Positions 19,470 to 29,392 are shown, counted from the first letter of the stretch. The stretch: 61,779 nucleotides of DNA from an uncultured Erwinia sp. (GCA_945290265.1 CALYQW010000020.1:1-61779), one strand, 5' to 3'. Notes: generated by a model not told the origin, from the letters alone. Numbers and translations: made by a program.

Positions 19470-20600
19470 ATGGCTTATACTACCTTTTCACAAAACAAGA
19501 ACGACCAGCTGATGGAGCCGATGTTCTTCGGCCAGCCGGTTAACGTTGCACGTTACGATCAGCAGAAATATGACATTTTTGAAAAGTTGATTGAAAAACA
19601 ACTTTCCTTCTTCTGGCGTCCGGAAGAAGTGGATGTTTCGCGGGATCGTATCGACTATCAGAAGCTGCCTGACCATGAAAAGCATATCTTTATAAGCAAT
19701 CTGAAGTACCAGACGCTGCTGGACTCGATTCAGGGACGCAGCCCGAACGTGGCACTGCTGCCGCTGATCTCGATCCCTGAACTGGAAACCTGGGTGGAAA
19801 CCTGGGCCTTTTCGGAGACTATCCACTCACGCTCTTACACCCATATCATCCGTAATATCGTTAACGATCCGGCGCTGGTGTTTGACGATATCGTCACCAA
19901 CGAGCAGATCCTGTCGCGTGCCAAAGATATCTCCGGCTACTACGACGATCTGATTTCCATGACCAGCAACTGGCATCAGCTGGGTGAAGGCACTCATCAG
20001 GTCAACGGCAAGACCGTTACCGTTGACCTGCGTGAGCTGAAAAAACAGCTCTACCTGTGCCTGATGAGCGTTAACGCCCTGGAAGCCATCCGTTTCTATG
20101 TCAGCTTTGCCTGCTCCTTTGCTTTTGCCGAGCGCGAGCTGATGGAAGGTAACGCCAAAATCATCAAGCTGATTGCCCGTGATGAAGCCCTGCACCTGAC
20201 CGGCACCCAGCATATGCTGAACCTGCTGCGCAGCGGCGAAGACGATCCGGAAATGGCTGAGATTGCGCAGGAATGCCGTCAGCAGTGCTACGACCTGTTT
20301 GTCCAGGCGGCGGAGCAGGAAAAAGAGTGGGCGGAATATCTGTTCAGCGGCGGCTCGATGATTGGTCTGAACAAAGATATTCTCTGGCAGTACATTGAGT
20401 ACATCACCAATATCCGCATGAATGCGGTAGGGCTGGATCTGCCATTCAGGACCCGTTCCAACCCGATCCCGTGGATCAATGCCTGGCTGGTATCCGATAA
20501 CGTTCAGGTTGCCCCACAGGAAGTGGAAGTCAGTTCCTATCTGGTGGGACAAATTGATTCCGAAGTGAACGCTGACGATCTCAGCGACTTCCAGCTGTAA
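19470..20600 (+). CDS. nrdB: Class Ia ribonucleoside-diphosphate reductase, beta subunit
   Basis: 376 residues, the E. coli length when the start is taken at ATG 19470 ([10 protein letters not shown]) rather than the upstream 19464. It houses the diiron-tyrosyl radical cofactor. The radical Tyr is in [14 protein letters not shown], with iron ligands in the same helix and in [10 protein letters not shown] and [12 protein letters not shown]. It passes the radical to NrdA. Transcribed with nrdA and followed after 3 bases by yfaE. Confidence 0.98.
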   Translation: MAYTTFSQNKNDQLMEPMFFGQPVNVARYDQQKYDIFEKLIEKQLSFFWRPEEVDVSRDRIDYQKLPDHEKHIFISNLKYQTLLDSIQGRSPNVALLPLISIPELETWVETWAFSETIHSRSYTHIIRNIVNDPALVFDDIVTNEQILSRAKDISGYYDDLISMTSNWHQLGEGTHQVNGKTVTVDLRELKKQLYLCLMSVNALEAIRFYVSFACSFAFAERELMEGNAKIIKLIARDEALHLTGTQHMLNLLRSGEDDPEMAEIAQECRQQCYDLFVQAAEQEKEWAEYLFSGGSMIGLNKDILWQYIEYITNIRMNAVGLDLPFRTRSNPIPWINAWLVSDNVQVAPQEVEVSSYLVGQIDSEVNADDLSDFQL

Positions 20601-20603
20601 GTT

Positions 20604-20861
20604 ATGGCTTCAGTGATCACGCTGCGTACTTCCGGTACGCAGCTCCTTTGTCAGGATGAACACCCTTCTCTGCTGGACGCCCTGGAAGCACGGCAAATCT
20701 GTGTCGAGTATCAGTGTCGCGAAGGTTACTGCGGCTCCTGCCGCACCCGACTGCTGAAAGGCAAAGTCAGCTACCATATCCAACCGCTGGCGCTGATCCA
20801 GCACGGCGAGATCCTGCCGTGCTGCTGTCGGCCTCAGGGGGATATTGAGCTGGAACTTTAG
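20604..20861 (+). CDS. yfaE: YfaE, 2Fe-2S ferredoxin for NrdB cofactor maintenance
   Basis: 85 residues. A plant-type ferredoxin fold with cluster ligands C38, C43 and C46 in YQCREGYCGSC, and the fourth Cys in LPCCC near residue 74. In E. coli it supplies electrons for assembly and repair of the NrdB diferric-tyrosyl centre. Its ATG is 3 bases after the nrdB stop, so translation is probably coupled. It converges on exbD across a strong hairpin. Confidence 0.95.
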   Translation: MASVITLRTSGTQLLCQDEHPSLLDALEARQICVEYQCREGYCGSCRTRLLKGKVSYHIQPLALIQHGEILPCCCRPQGDIELEL

Positions 20862-20872
20862 TGCAAAAAAGT

Positions 20873-20898
20873 TGACGGGCCGCAGCTGCGGCCCGTCA
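20873..20898. terminator. Perfect 26-base palindrome between yfaE and exbD
   Basis: The two 13-base halves (TGACGGGCCGCAG and its complement) are fully self-complementary. On the minus strand they are followed by a T-run (20865-20870), so it terminates exbD and can block read-through from yfaE. Confidence 0.9.
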
Positions 20899-20906
20899 GG
20901 GAAGGG

Positions 20907-21329
20907 TTATTTCACGGCGGTTTCCATGCCCATCAGACCGATTTTCAGATACCCAGCATGCCGCAGTTTATCCATCACGCCCATCAGGGTTTCATAATTC
21001 ACCGCTTTATCCGCCTGGAAGAAGATAGTGGTGTCCTTTTTACCTGCCGACAGCGCGGTTATCGCCTCGATCAGGGTGGCGTCCGTCACCTTATCGTTAC
21101 CCACATACAGCTGATTATCGTCTTTAATCGACAGATACACCGGCTTTTCCGGACGCGGTTCCGGGGAGCTGGTAGAAGCAGGCAGATTAACCCGCACGTC
21201 AACGGTGGCAAGCGGCGCGGCAACCATAAAGATAATCAGCAGCACCAGCATAACGTCAATAAACGGCGTTACATTGATTTCATGCATTTCACCATTGCTG
21301 TCGGTATCGTCATTTAAGCGCATCGCCAT
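20907..21329 (-). CDS. exbD: ExbD, proton-channel subunit of the TonB energy-transducing complex
   Basis: 140 residues. One N-terminal membrane helix, INVTPFIDVMLVLLIIFMVA, carries the essential proton-carrying D25. The remainder is a periplasmic domain. With ExbB it couples the proton gradient to TonB for uptake of iron-siderophores and vitamin B12. It lies 5 bases after exbB and is transcribed with it. A Fur-like site precedes exbB. Confidence 0.97.
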   Translation of the reverse strand: MAMRLNDDTDSNGEMHEINVTPFIDVMLVLLIIFMVAAPLATVDVRVNLPASTSSPEPRPEKPVYLSIKDDNQLYVGNDKVTDATLIEAITALSAGKKDTTIFFQADKAVNYETLMGVMDKLRHAGYLKIGLMGMETAVK

Positions 21330-21334
21330 AATCG

Positions 21335-22066
21335 TTAACCCACCCGCAGTTTCTGCGCTGGCTTGATCTGAAGCGTATGACCACTGGCCGCCAAATCCAA
21401 ATCGCGGCTCTGCAGCAGCAGCACCTGCGCCGCCACATCACCCAGTGAGGCTTTGTAGCTGGCAATCATGCGGGCAAATACGTTGTAAATCACCACCGCT
21501 GGGATCGCTGCCACCAGGCCGATAGCGGTAGCCAGCAGCGCCTCGGCAATTCCCGGCGCCACGACCGCCAGATTGGTAGTCTGGGTTTTGGCAATGCCGA
21601 TAAAGCTGTTCATAATGCCCCAGACGGTGCCGAACAGCCCTACAAAGGGGGCAATGGCACCAATGGTGGCGAGGAAGCCGTTACCACGACCGGCAAAACG
21701 GCTGAAGGCCGCCACGCGCCGCTCAAGGCGAAAACCGGTACGTTCTTTAATCCCGTCATCGTCACAGCCCGCAGACAGCTCCAGCTCATGCTGTGCATCG
21801 TTTACCAGTACGCTGCTCAAGCTACCGGCGCAGAATTCTTCACAGCAGCGTGCGGCATCGGCCAGCGAGCGCACCTCAGCCAGCTGCTGATGCTCGCGCT
21901 TCAGGCGACGACGCGCCGCGCTCAGCTCAAAGCTTTTGCTGAAAAAGATAGCCCAGGTCACTAATGAGGCTAATAACAGCCCGATCATCACCACCTTGAC
22001 CACGATGTCTGCATGCTGATACATGCCCCAGACGGAAAGGTCCATCTGCATCAGGTTATTTGTCAC
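21335..22066 (-). CDS. exbB: ExbB, pentameric channel subunit of the TonB complex
   Basis: 243 residues when begun at the GTG codon 22064-22066 (then TNNLMQMDLSVWGMYQHAD), which has GGAGA eight bases upstream and matches the E. coli start. An open-frame extension to 22117 has no such site. Three membrane helices: one near residues 17-39, and two in the C-terminal half (ATIGAIAPFVGLFGTVWGIM and ALLATAIGLVAAIPAVVIYN) with the MotA/TolQ/ExbB signature. It is divergent from metC, as in E. coli. Confidence 0.96.
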   Translation of the reverse strand: MTNNLMQMDLSVWGMYQHADIVVKVVMIGLLLASLVTWAIFFSKSFELSAARRRLKREHQQLAEVRSLADAARCCEEFCAGSLSSVLVNDAQHELELSAGCDDDGIKERTGFRLERRVAAFSRFAGRGNGFLATIGAIAPFVGLFGTVWGIMNSFIGIAKTQTTNLAVVAPGIAEALLATAIGLVAAIPAVVIYNVFARMIASYKASLGDVAAQVLLLQSRDLDLAASGHTLQIKPAQKLRVG

Positions 22067-22135
22067 GCTCTGTCTCCATCGTCTTACGACTGATAGTCTG
22101 AAACCTGTGCGGATCATACCAAAATGCCACGGAAT

Positions 22136-22150
22136 TGATAGTCGTTCTCA
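22136..22150. promoter_or_regulatory. Fur-box-like site upstream of exbB
   Basis: TGATAGTCGTTCTCA, read on the other strand as TGAGAACGACTATCA, matches the 7-1-7 Fur consensus at 11 of 14 positions. It lies 70 bases before the exbB start. Fur repression of exbBD is established in E. coli. Confidence 0.65.
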
Positions 22151-22311
22151 TTAGTATTTACATCGCGAATGGCATTAAAAAGCCAGTCACAGGCAGCTCC
22201 GGTGCACGCTGCCTGAAAATTTATCATCTTTATCAGTCGCGTATACCCAGCATCCGCGCTGCGTGATAACGTGGATATCACGTCCATTTACCACAGCAAG
22301 AGCCGCATTTT

Positions 22312-23505
22312 ATGACCAGCAAACATATTGAAACCACGTTAATCAGCGCCGGGCGCAGCAAACGTTATACTCAGGGCGGGGTAAACAGCGTGATCCAGCG
22401 TGCCTCGTCGCTGGTATTTGACAGCGTGGCGGATAAAAAACGCGCCACCGCCGGACGCGCCAGCGGCGAACTGTTTTATGGCCGGCGCGGCACACTGTCC
22501 CATTTTTCTCTGCAGGACGCCATGACCGAACTGGAAGGCGGAGCCGGTTGCGTGCTCTATCCCTGCGGGGCGGCGGCAGTGGCTAATGCCATTCTGGCCT
22601 TTGTGGAAGCCGGCGATCATGTGCTGATCAGCGGCGGTGCCTATGAGCCCACCCAGGATTTTTGCAGCAAAATTCTGGCAAAGCTGAACGTCAGCAGCAG
22701 CTGGTTTGATCCCTCCCCCGACTGCGATATTGCGCCAATGGTGCAGCCCAACACCCGGGTAGTATTTCTTGAATCTCCGGCGTCGATCACCATGGAAGTG
22801 CAGGATATTCCGGTGATGGTTACCGCCGTACGCGCCAAAGCGCCGCAGGCGATTATCATCATTGATAACACCTGGGGTGCCGGTATTCTGTTCCGCGCTC
22901 TCGAACATGATATTGATATCTCGATTCAGGCGGGTACCAAATACCTGACCGGTCATTCTGATGTGATGATTGGCACGGCGGTGGCTAACGCGCGCTGCTG
23001 GCCGCAGCTGAGGGAAAATTCCTATCTGATGGGACAAATGGCCGATGCCGACAGCGCCTATATGGCCAGCCGGGGCCTGCGCACCCTGGCCGTGCGCCTG
23101 AAGCAACATCAGGAGAGCAGCATTCAGATTGCGCAGTGGCTGGCGCAGCGCCCGGAAGTGGCGCGGGTAAATCATCCGGCGCTTCCGCAAAGTAAGGGCC
23201 ACCAGTTCTGGCAGCGGGATTTTTCCGGTGCCAGCGGGCTGTTTTCCTTTGTGTTGCATCAGCGGCTTAACGATCGACAGCTGGCGCATTTCCTCGATCA
23301 TTTCAGCCACTTCAGCATGGCCTATTCCTGGGGAGGTTATGAGTCGTTAATTCTGGCGAATCAGCCGGAACAGCTGGCCGCCATTCGCCCTGCCGGCGGC
23401 GTTGATTTCATTGGCACCCTGGTCAGGCTGCATATCGGCCTGGAGAATGTGCAGGATCTGATTGCCGATCTGAGTGCCGGTTTTGCCCGTCTGGAGAACG
23501 TGTAA
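22312..23505 (+). CDS. metC: Cystathionine beta-lyase
   Basis: 397 residues. A PLP enzyme that splits cystathionine to homocysteine, ammonia and pyruvate in methionine synthesis. The cofactor Lys is in [16 protein letters not shown]. Other Cys/Met-metabolism family blocks are [29 protein letters not shown] and VVFLESPAS. Length and order (divergent from exbB, followed by yghB) match E. coli. I looked for a clear MetJ operator in the 245-base upstream gap and found none that is convincing. Confidence 0.97.
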   Translation: MTSKHIETTLISAGRSKRYTQGGVNSVIQRASSLVFDSVADKKRATAGRASGELFYGRRGTLSHFSLQDAMTELEGGAGCVLYPCGAAAVANAILAFVEAGDHVLISGGAYEPTQDFCSKILAKLNVSSSWFDPSPDCDIAPMVQPNTRVVFLESPASITMEVQDIPVMVTAVRAKAPQAIIIIDNTWGAGILFRALEHDIDISIQAGTKYLTGHSDVMIGTAVANARCWPQLRENSYLMGQMADADSAYMASRGLRTLAVRLKQHQESSIQIAQWLAQRPEVARVNHPALPQSKGHQFWQRDFSGASGLFSFVLHQRLNDRQLAHFLDHFSHFSMAYSWGGYESLILANQPEQLAAIRPAGGVDFIGTLVRLHIGLENVQDLIADLSAGFARLENV

Positions 23506-23608
23506 TCACACCTGCAGCGCAACACCTTACAGATTTTGTGCCTTTAACCGATCCGCTGACGGCCGTTTACGGGTACAATTAGCCAAACCTTCTGTAACAG
23601 GAATTAAA

Positions 23609-24283
23609 ATGGATGTTTTACAGGCGATGATTCAGGCGCTCTGGCAACAGGATTTCACCGCGCTTTCCGAGCCAAACGTCATAGGGGTGATTTACAGCAT
23701 TATGTTTGCCACGCTGCTGCTGGAAAACGGGCTGCTGCCCGCCGCTTTTTTACCCGGTGACAGCCTGTTATTGCTGGCCGGAGCGATGGTGGCTAAAGGC
23801 GTAATGTCGTTTATCCCCACCCTGTTAATTCTGACCGTCGCTGCCAGCCTCGGCTGCTGGCTGAGCTACCTGCAGGGGCGCTGGCTGGGCAATACCCGGC
23901 TGGTTAAAGGCTGGATGCAGCAGCTACCGGAACAATACCACCAGCGCGCCAGTAATCTGTTTCATCGTCACGGCCTGCTGGCGATCCTTATCGGGCGCTT
24001 TCTGGCCTTTGTACGCACTATTCTGCCGGTGATCGCCGGACTTTCCGGGCTGAAAGGCACGCGGTTTCATCTGTTTAACTGGTTCAGCGGCGTGCTTTGG
24101 GTCGGTATACTTACCGGACTGGGCTATGCCATCAGCCTGGTGCCTTTTATCAAGCGCCATGAAGATCAGGTAATGACCGGACTGATGATCCTGCCGGTGA
24201 TAATGGTGGTGGTGGGACTGAGCGGCATCGCCACTTTTCTGTTCAGGCGTTACCGCGCCAGACAGAGCCAGACGGCGAAATAA
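23609..24283 (+). CDS. yghB: YghB, DedA-family inner-membrane protein
   Basis: 224 residues. The DedA family is needed for normal membrane potential, cell division and lipid homeostasis, and members are linked to undecaprenyl-phosphate or phospholipid flipping. The conserved segments are [14 protein letters not shown], with the acidic residue in the re-entrant region, and [19 protein letters not shown]. Four or five hydrophobic segments. The ATG at 23609 follows ACAGGAATTAAA and gives the E. coli-like start MDVLQAMI. An in-frame extension to 23474 overlaps metC and is not credible. Confidence 0.94.
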   Translation: MDVLQAMIQALWQQDFTALSEPNVIGVIYSIMFATLLLENGLLPAAFLPGDSLLLLAGAMVAKGVMSFIPTLLILTVAASLGCWLSYLQGRWLGNTRLVKGWMQQLPEQYHQRASNLFHRHGLLAILIGRFLAFVRTILPVIAGLSGLKGTRFHLFNWFSGVLWVGILTGLGYAISLVPFIKRHEDQVMTGLMILPVIMVVVGLSGIATFLFRRYRARQSQTAK

Positions 24284-24420
24284 CCCCCCTGTGCTGTGCC
24301 GCAGCTGGCGCAGGCACCCTGCCCGATTCATACTCTGCAACCTTTTGCCCCGGCAGAAACCCGCATCTCAGCTACACTTATTTCCTCTGAGTTGTTCCTT
24401 TAACGCCGTCAGGAGGTGAC

Positions 24421-25251
24421 ATGGCAGATCAATCTTTTATTAAATTGCACGACGGGAATACCATGCCGCAGCTGGGGCTTGGCGTCTGGCAGGCCACCAT
24501 TGATGAGGCGCGCAAAGCCACGCTGAGCGCACTGGAACAGGGCTATCGGGCTATAGATACCGCGTCTTTCTATAAAAATGAGGAAGGCATTGGTCAGGCG
24601 TTGCAGGATACCAGTTTGGCGCGTGACGATATTTTTGTGACCACTAAACTGTGGAACGGTGACCATCTGAATGTGCAGCAGGCACTGGAAACCAGTCTGA
24701 AAAAACTGCAGCTGGATGCGGTGGATCTCTATCTGATGCACTGGCCATGCCCGGCCCAGGATAACTATGTTGCGGCCTGGCAGTCGATGATTAAGCTGCA
24801 ACAGCAGGGGATGATCAAAAGCATCGGCGTATGTAACTTTAACCCGCCGCACCTGACCCGTCTGATTGATGAAACCGGCGTTACCCCGGTAATTAACCAG
24901 ATTGAGCTGCATCCGATGTTTCAGCAGCGCACCCAGCACGCGTGGAATGCATTGCATAACATTCAAACCGAGTCCTGGAGCCCGCTGGCACAGGGTGGTG
25001 AAGGGGTATTCGATCAGCCGGTGATTAAACGTCTGGCGCAGAAATACGGCAAAACCCCGGCACAGATTGTGATCCGCTGGCATCTGGATAGCGGGCTGGT
25101 GGTGATCCCGAAATCCGTCACCCCGTCACGTATCGCAGAAAACTTTGCTGTGTTTGATTTCCGTCTGGAAAAATCAGAACTCAGCGATATTGCCACCCTC
25201 GACCGCAATAACCGTCTGGGTCCCGATCCGGAAACCATGGAAACGGTGTGA
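24421..25251 (+). CDS. dkgA: 2,5-diketo-D-gluconate reductase A, aldo-keto reductase
   Basis: 276 residues. An NADPH-dependent aldo-keto reductase that reduces 2,5-diketo-D-gluconate to 2-keto-L-gulonate and also methylglyoxal and other aldehydes. The catalytic tetrad is D46, Y51, K76 and H107 (AIDTASFYKNE, TTKLWN, LMHWP). The cofactor-binding end is IPKSVTPSRIAEN. A very strong ribosome site (AGGAGGTGAC) stands directly before the ATG. The E. coli neighbours yqhC and yqhD, which lie between yghB and dkgA, are missing. Ketogluconate metabolism is common in Erwiniaceae. Confidence 0.95.
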   Translation: MADQSFIKLHDGNTMPQLGLGVWQATIDEARKATLSALEQGYRAIDTASFYKNEEGIGQALQDTSLARDDIFVTTKLWNGDHLNVQQALETSLKKLQLDAVDLYLMHWPCPAQDNYVAAWQSMIKLQQQGMIKSIGVCNFNPPHLTRLIDETGVTPVINQIELHPMFQQRTQHAWNALHNIQTESWSPLAQGGEGVFDQPVIKRLAQKYGKTPAQIVIRWHLDSGLVVIPKSVTPSRIAENFAVFDFRLEKSELSDIATLDRNNRLGPDPETMETV

Positions 25252-25258
25252 CCCCTCT

Positions 25259-25282
25259 GCGGGATGCCCTGGCGCATCCCGC
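25259..25282. terminator. Hairpin between convergent dkgA and yfaY
   Basis: GCGGGATG and CATCCCGC pair around an eight-base loop, directly after the dkgA stop. No long T-run is present. Confidence 0.7.
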
Positions 25283-25289
25283 TCCGTCC

Positions 25290-26480
25290 TTACAGCGTTT
25301 CAGTCACTTCCACCCAGCCATGGGACGCGGTGACCGGCTTATCGCTCAACCAGCGGCGCAGCATATCCTGTGCTATCATCGCCACCGTTTCCTGGCGGGC
25401 GCGCAGACCATGGCGGTTAACATTAAATTTAACCCGCTGGGCGTAATCCCCTTGTGGTGTAGCCAGTGCCAGCGCCAGCTGATTCTCCTCCACCGACCCC
25501 ACCACCAGCGCCAGATCGGCAGCGTGCTGTTGCGCCAGTTGACGACCGCGCCGGGCAAGCTGTGCCAAAGAGCCATCCAGTGCAGGCTGCACCTCGCCGG
25601 CGCGCAGCGGCACACCACCGGCGGCCAGCTGCCACTGTAATAAACCGGCGGTAAACTGCTCACTGACCGTCAGCGTCAGCCCCTGCTGCGCTAACTGCCG
25701 GGCCAGTTGCTCTGGCAGCGTGGTTAAGCCCTCAAAAATCACGCTATCCGCAACAAGTTCGCGCACCTGCTGCCACACCTGCTCCATCTGTTGCAGGCGA
25801 TGCGCCGGCCCATTCAACTTCAGCTCAATAATCGGCATTGAGGCGCGATAGCCCATTACCACCTCATCTGGCAACATCAGGGCTTCAATCGCCGAGGCCA
25901 GATCGCTCTCTCCCCGCCCGAAGGTGGTCATACGCAGGCAAACCGGCGGCGCCTGCAGAGTAAAGCGCGCGCGCAGTCGTGGCAGGATTTGCTGCTCCAC
26001 CATCACCTTAAACTCCGCAGGGACACCGGGGGTAAACATTAACAGGCAGCGGTTAAGCGTCAACGCAAAGCCACAGGCAGTGCCTGCCGGGTTATCGAGA
26101 ATTTCCGCCCCACGCGGCAACTGCGCCTGTTTACGGTTGCTGGGTGCCATCACTTTGTTCCGGCTGGCGAAGAACGCCTCCATTTTTTCCAGCCAGCCCT
26201 GGTCGGTCACCAGATCGACTCCGGCCGCCTTGGCCGCTGCCAGCGCACTGAGGTCGTCACTGGTTGGCCCCAGCCCGCCATTGACAATCAGAATGTCGGC
26301 ATGCTGACTGCGCTCCGTCAGTACATTAACCAGATCGGTCAGATTATCACTCACCGTCTGGCGACGGCTCATCGGCAGCCCCTGTTCAAACAGGCGTGTC
26401 GCCAGCCAGGCTGCATTGGTATCAACAATCTGTCCATGCAGCACCTCATCACCAGTGCTGAGCATTTCCACTTTGATCAT
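25290..26480 (-). CDS. yfaY: YfaY, CinA-like protein
   Basis: 396 residues. The N-terminal MoCF/CinA-type domain begins VEMLSTGDEVLHGQIVDTNA and contains IVNGGLGPTSDDLSALAAA. The C-terminal half is a CinA-like domain weaker than in true nicotinamide-nucleotide amidases. Proteins with a full CinA N-domain hydrolyse ADP-ribose or related nucleotides, but the role of YfaY is not established. The start is ATG 26480, with AGGGG ten bases upstream; E. coli YfaY begins MLKVEMLSTGDE. An open-frame extension to 26558 is not supported. Confidence 0.9.
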   Translation of the reverse strand: MIKVEMLSTGDEVLHGQIVDTNAAWLATRLFEQGLPMSRRQTVSDNLTDLVNVLTERSQHADILIVNGGLGPTSDDLSALAAAKAAGVDLVTDQGWLEKMEAFFASRNKVMAPSNRKQAQLPRGAEILDNPAGTACGFALTLNRCLLMFTPGVPAEFKVMVEQQILPRLRARFTLQAPPVCLRMTTFGRGESDLASAIEALMLPDEVVMGYRASMPIIELKLNGPAHRLQQMEQVWQQVRELVADSVIFEGLTTLPEQLARQLAQQGLTLTVSEQFTAGLLQWQLAAGGVPLRAGEVQPALDGSLAQLARRGRQLAQQHAADLALVVGSVEENQLALALATPQGDYAQRVKFNVNRHGLRARQETVAMIAQDMLRRWLSDKPVTASHGWVEVTETL

Positions 26481-26642
26481 TCTGTAATTCCCCTGATATC
26501 CGCAGCGCAGCGGCATGACGATAAATAACCCTCTGTAAAAATAGGATATTCTCCCCACTAAAGGAAGCCATCAATCGCAAATTCAGAGCAGAAACACCTG
26601 GTTCCCCCTGCCCCTGAAATTCACCTGACTTTAGCTTTTGAA

Positions 26643-26914
26643 GTTGACCTGGCTTTGGCTTTTGACCTTTGGGCGGCATCAGGAACGGAGCCGAGGTGAC
26701 GCCGGTTTCCAGGACAAACCGCCACGGACGGCGGTTTGAGGCGTGCTGAGCCGGGATGGCGAATCACGCCGTTCCGCCAGAAAACGGCGTGGCCGAGGGA
26801 ACCTGCGCAGCAGGCGAAGTGACGCCGCGAGCACGGGGTCAAGGGGCCTTTGCGATTGAAGGCCCCTTGTCGCCAGTCCGCGCAGCGGAATGGTGAAACG
26901 TCGTTGACCTGGCC
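26643..26914 (+). repeat. Multi-hairpin dispersed repeat, copy B
   Basis: A full-length copy bounded by GTTGACCTGG-type motifs. Hairpins in order: AAACCGCC/GGCGGTTT (six-base loop), an imperfect stem GCGTG/CACGC, CGCCGTT/AACGGCG, CCTG/CAGG, an 11-base-pair stem CAAGGGGCCTT/AAGGCCCCTTG, and TCCGC/GCGGA. It lies between the yfaY start and the elaB end. Short open frames inside it are products of the repeat, not genes. Confidence 0.88.
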
Positions 26915-26944
26915 TTTAAAAAAAGCAAACAGCGCAGCCGCCCC

Positions 26945-26986
26945 CCAGTCCGCGCAGCGGAATGGTGAAACGTCGTTGACCTGGCC
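26945..26986 (+). repeat. Tandem duplication of the 3' end of repeat copy B
   Basis: The 42 bases at 26945-26986 are identical to 26873-26914, which are the last hairpin and terminal TTGACCTGGCC of copy B. A 30-base A/C-rich spacer separates them. Confidence 0.92.
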
Positions 26987-27021
26987 CTGGCCTTTAGCTC
27001 TACCCTCTAAAAGAGCAGATC

Positions 27022-27056
27022 AAAAAAAGCCCGCATATCAACTATGCGGGCTTTTT
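27022..27056 (-). terminator. Intrinsic terminator of elaB
   Basis: AAGCCCGCATA pairs with TATGCGGGCTT, flanked by an A-run and TTTTT. On the minus strand it follows the elaB stop. Confidence 0.88.
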
Positions 27057-27104
27057 CAACCACCTGAACAGGGATCCATAATGGAAACCCGTTAGCGACA
27101 AAAC

Positions 27105-27416
27105 TTAGCGACGTGCCAGCAGCAGCCCTAGCACCAGCCCAACTGCGGCACCAACACCAACGCCGTGCCACGGACGCTCATGGACATAATCATCGGCACA
27201 GGATGCCATCTGTTTGAATCTACAGTTGCCGTCATCGGCTGCCGCTTTGATCCGCGATTTTACTTCATCCAGCGATTTTTCAGCCTGTTTTTTCAGCTCA
27301 ATATATTTCTGATCTGCTGCATCGCCTGACGATTTCAATACCTGCTCAAGAGTTTCGGTCAACAGCGCCAGATCATCATCCTGGCGGGTATCCTGCGGTT
27401 CATTTTGTGTTGCCAT
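27105..27416 (-). CDS. elaB: ElaB, tail-anchored DUF883-family membrane protein
   Basis: 103 residues. An acidic N-terminus and a long amphipathic helix (about residues 13-65) precede the block DDYVHERPWHGVGVGAA and a single C-terminal membrane anchor ending LLLARR. E. coli ElaB, YqjD and YgaM are stationary-phase, RpoS-dependent proteins; YqjD binds ribosomes at the membrane. This copy has a Cys-containing segment (DGNCRFKQMASCADD) where E. coli has Tyr-rich sequence. A clear AGGAG site precedes the ATG. Confidence 0.92.
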   Translation of the reverse strand: MATQNEPQDTRQDDDLALLTETLEQVLKSSGDAADQKYIELKKQAEKSLDEVKSRIKAAADDGNCRFKQMASCADDYVHERPWHGVGVGAAVGLVLGLLLARR

Positions 27417-27739
27417 ATTTATCTCCTTTGGCGAATAACAGATAACTCACCGATTAACTATAGACCCTTTTTTCCGCACTGAGTCGCAAAACTCCCAGGA
27501 ATAACCCGATAAGCGCATCATGTGTATGTTACCGGCTTAAGTTAATCCCCTCAAGCCGCAGCAGACGGCGGAAAACACTGCGATAAACGGATTTATCTGA
27601 TAAATTTTTGTGAGACTGAATTATCATTCTGCCGGGCTGTCGTACCCTGTTATCACCGGCAGCTGTCAGGTTAGCGCCAGGCGGCTGGCGCTAAGATAAT
27701 CCCCACACACTCCGTTCAGCAGAGGATACGATTTCAGGC
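27417..27739. other. Divergent control region between elaB and opgD
   Basis: 323 bases without a gene. It must hold the promoters of both neighbours. I do not see a factor site clear enough to name. A short inverted repeat GATTTATCTGATAAAT lies near 27590-27606. Confidence 0.5.
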
Positions 27740-29392
27740 ATGAATCGAAGAATGTTTATGAAGGCGTCAATGGCATTTGCCACTATCAGCGGTATGTCCG
27801 GTTTCTCCGCACTCTTCTCCCAGGCTGCCTGGGCAGATGTTGATATCGCCGACGGTACAGCACGACAATTTGATTTCGATGTGCTGAAAAAAGTTGCCGC
27901 ATCCAAAGCAAAATCGCCCTGGAGTGGTGCCCCTCCTCCGCTGCCTGATACTTTGGCGAAACTGACGCCGCAGGCCTATAACGAAATTGAGTACGATGCC
28001 GGTCATTCACTGTGGAACACCCTTCCCGACCGGCAGCTGGATGTGCAGTTTTTCCATGTGGGTATGGGCTTCAAGCGCCGTATCCGTATGTTTGCCGTAG
28101 AAGCCGATCACCAGTCACGTGAGATCCACTTCCGCCCGGAACTGTTTAACTACCACGATGCGCAGGTTGATACTCAACAGCTGGCAGGCAAAACCGATCT
28201 GGGTTTTGCCGGTTTCCGGGTGTTCAAGAAGCCTGAGCTGGCAAAGCGCGATATCGTTTCCTTCCTCGGCGCCAGCTACTTCCGTGCGGTGGATGATACC
28301 ATGCAGTATGGCCTGTCAGCGCGCGGCCTGGCGGTAAATACCTTCACCAACGGCCAGGAAGAGTTTCCTGATTTTGTCGCCTTCTGGTTTGAAACCCCGC
28401 AGGCCACTGATACCACCTTTGTAGTGTATGCGCTGCTGGATGGCCCGAGCTGTACCGGTGCCTATAAATTTACTATCCACTGCGAAGATAAGCGGGTAGT
28501 GATGGAGGTTGAGAACCATATTTATGCCCGTCAGGACATTAAGCAGTTAGGCATCGCGCCAATGACCACAATGTTCAGCTGCGGCACCAACGAGCGCCGT
28601 ATGTGCGATACCATTCACCCGCAGATCCATGACTCCGACCGCCTGGCGATGTGGACAGGCAAAGGAGAGTGGATCTGCCGTCCGCTGAATAACCCGCAGA
28701 AGCTGACATGGAACGCCTATATGGATGAAAACCCGCGCGGTTTTGGCATGCTGCAGCTGGATCACAACTTCCAGGACTATCAGGACGTTATCGGCTGGTA
28801 CAACAAGCGCCCCAGCCTGTGGGTCGAGCCGCAGGGTAAATGGGGCAAAGGCGCGGTCAGGTTGATGGAGATCCCCACCACCGGTGAGACGCTGGATAAT
28901 ATCGTCTGCTGCTGGCAGCCGGCCGAGCCGATTACCGCCGGCAGCGAGCACAGCTTTAGCTATAAGCTGTACTGGAGCGCCCTGCCGCCAATTACCAGTC
29001 AGCTGGCCCGGGTGTTTGCTACCCGTACCGGCATGGGCGGTTTCCCGGAAGGCTGGGCACCAGGTGAACACTTCCCTGACGTCTGGGCGCGCCGTTTTGC
29101 GGTAGATTTTATCGGCGGTGACCTGAAAGCCGCAGCAGATCGCGGTATTGAGCCGGTTATCACCGTGCATTCAGGTACGGTCAAACAGGTGGAAATCCTG
29201 TATGTCGAGCCAAATGATGGCTACCGAATTCTGTTTGACTGGTATCCCGACAGTGATGCCACCGATCCGGTGGAGATGCGTATGTTCCTGCGCAGTAAGG
29301 GGGAGACGCTGACCGAGACCTGGCTGTATCAGTATATTCCGCCACCGCCGGATCGGCGTAAGTATGTTGATGACAGGGTGATGACGCGGTAA
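27740..29392 (+). CDS. opgD: OpgD, periplasmic glucan biosynthesis protein D
   Basis: 550 residues, against 551 in E. coli. It has a twin-arginine signal, [10 protein letters not shown], with cleavage near QAAWA, so it is exported folded through Tat. The MdoG-family domain fills the rest, with strong blocks [28 protein letters not shown] and [13 protein letters not shown]. It shapes the backbone of osmoregulated periplasmic glucans made by OpgH. OpgD proteins have recently been shown to be beta-1,2-glucanases, in line with an enzymatic role. It stands alone, with a partial repeat element after it. Confidence 0.96.
   Translation: MNRRMFMKASMAFATISGMSGFSALFSQAAWADVDIADGTARQFDFDVLKKVAASKAKSPWSGAPPPLPDTLAKLTPQAYNEIEYDAGHSLWNTLPDRQLDVQFFHVGMGFKRRIRMFAVEADHQSREIHFRPELFNYHDAQVDTQQLAGKTDLGFAGFRVFKKPELAKRDIVSFLGASYFRAVDDTMQYGLSARGLAVNTFTNGQEEFPDFVAFWFETPQATDTTFVVYALLDGPSCTGAYKFTIHCEDKRVVMEVENHIYARQDIKQLGIAPMTTMFSCGTNERRMCDTIHPQIHDSDRLAMWTGKGEWICRPLNNPQKLTWNAYMDENPRGFGMLQLDHNFQDYQDVIGWYNKRPSLWVEPQGKWGKGAVRLMEIPTTGETLDNIVCCWQPAEPITAGSEHSFSYKLYWSALPPITSQLARVFATRTGMGGFPEGWAPGEHFPDVWARRFAVDFIGGDLKAAADRGIEPVITVHSGTVKQVEILYVEPNDGYRILFDWYPDSDATDPVEMRMFLRSKGETLTETWLYQYIPPPPDRRKYVDDRVMTR

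Noticed and set aside
22200-22311. MetJ operator before metC
   Set aside because: Around 22270-22295 there is GGATATCACGTCCA, but no pair of adjacent eight-base units close to AGACGTCT, so a Met box is not supported.
26621-26842. Open frame of 73 codons on the minus strand
   Set aside because: It falls inside repeat copy B and shares its sequence with the element, so it is explained by the repeat.
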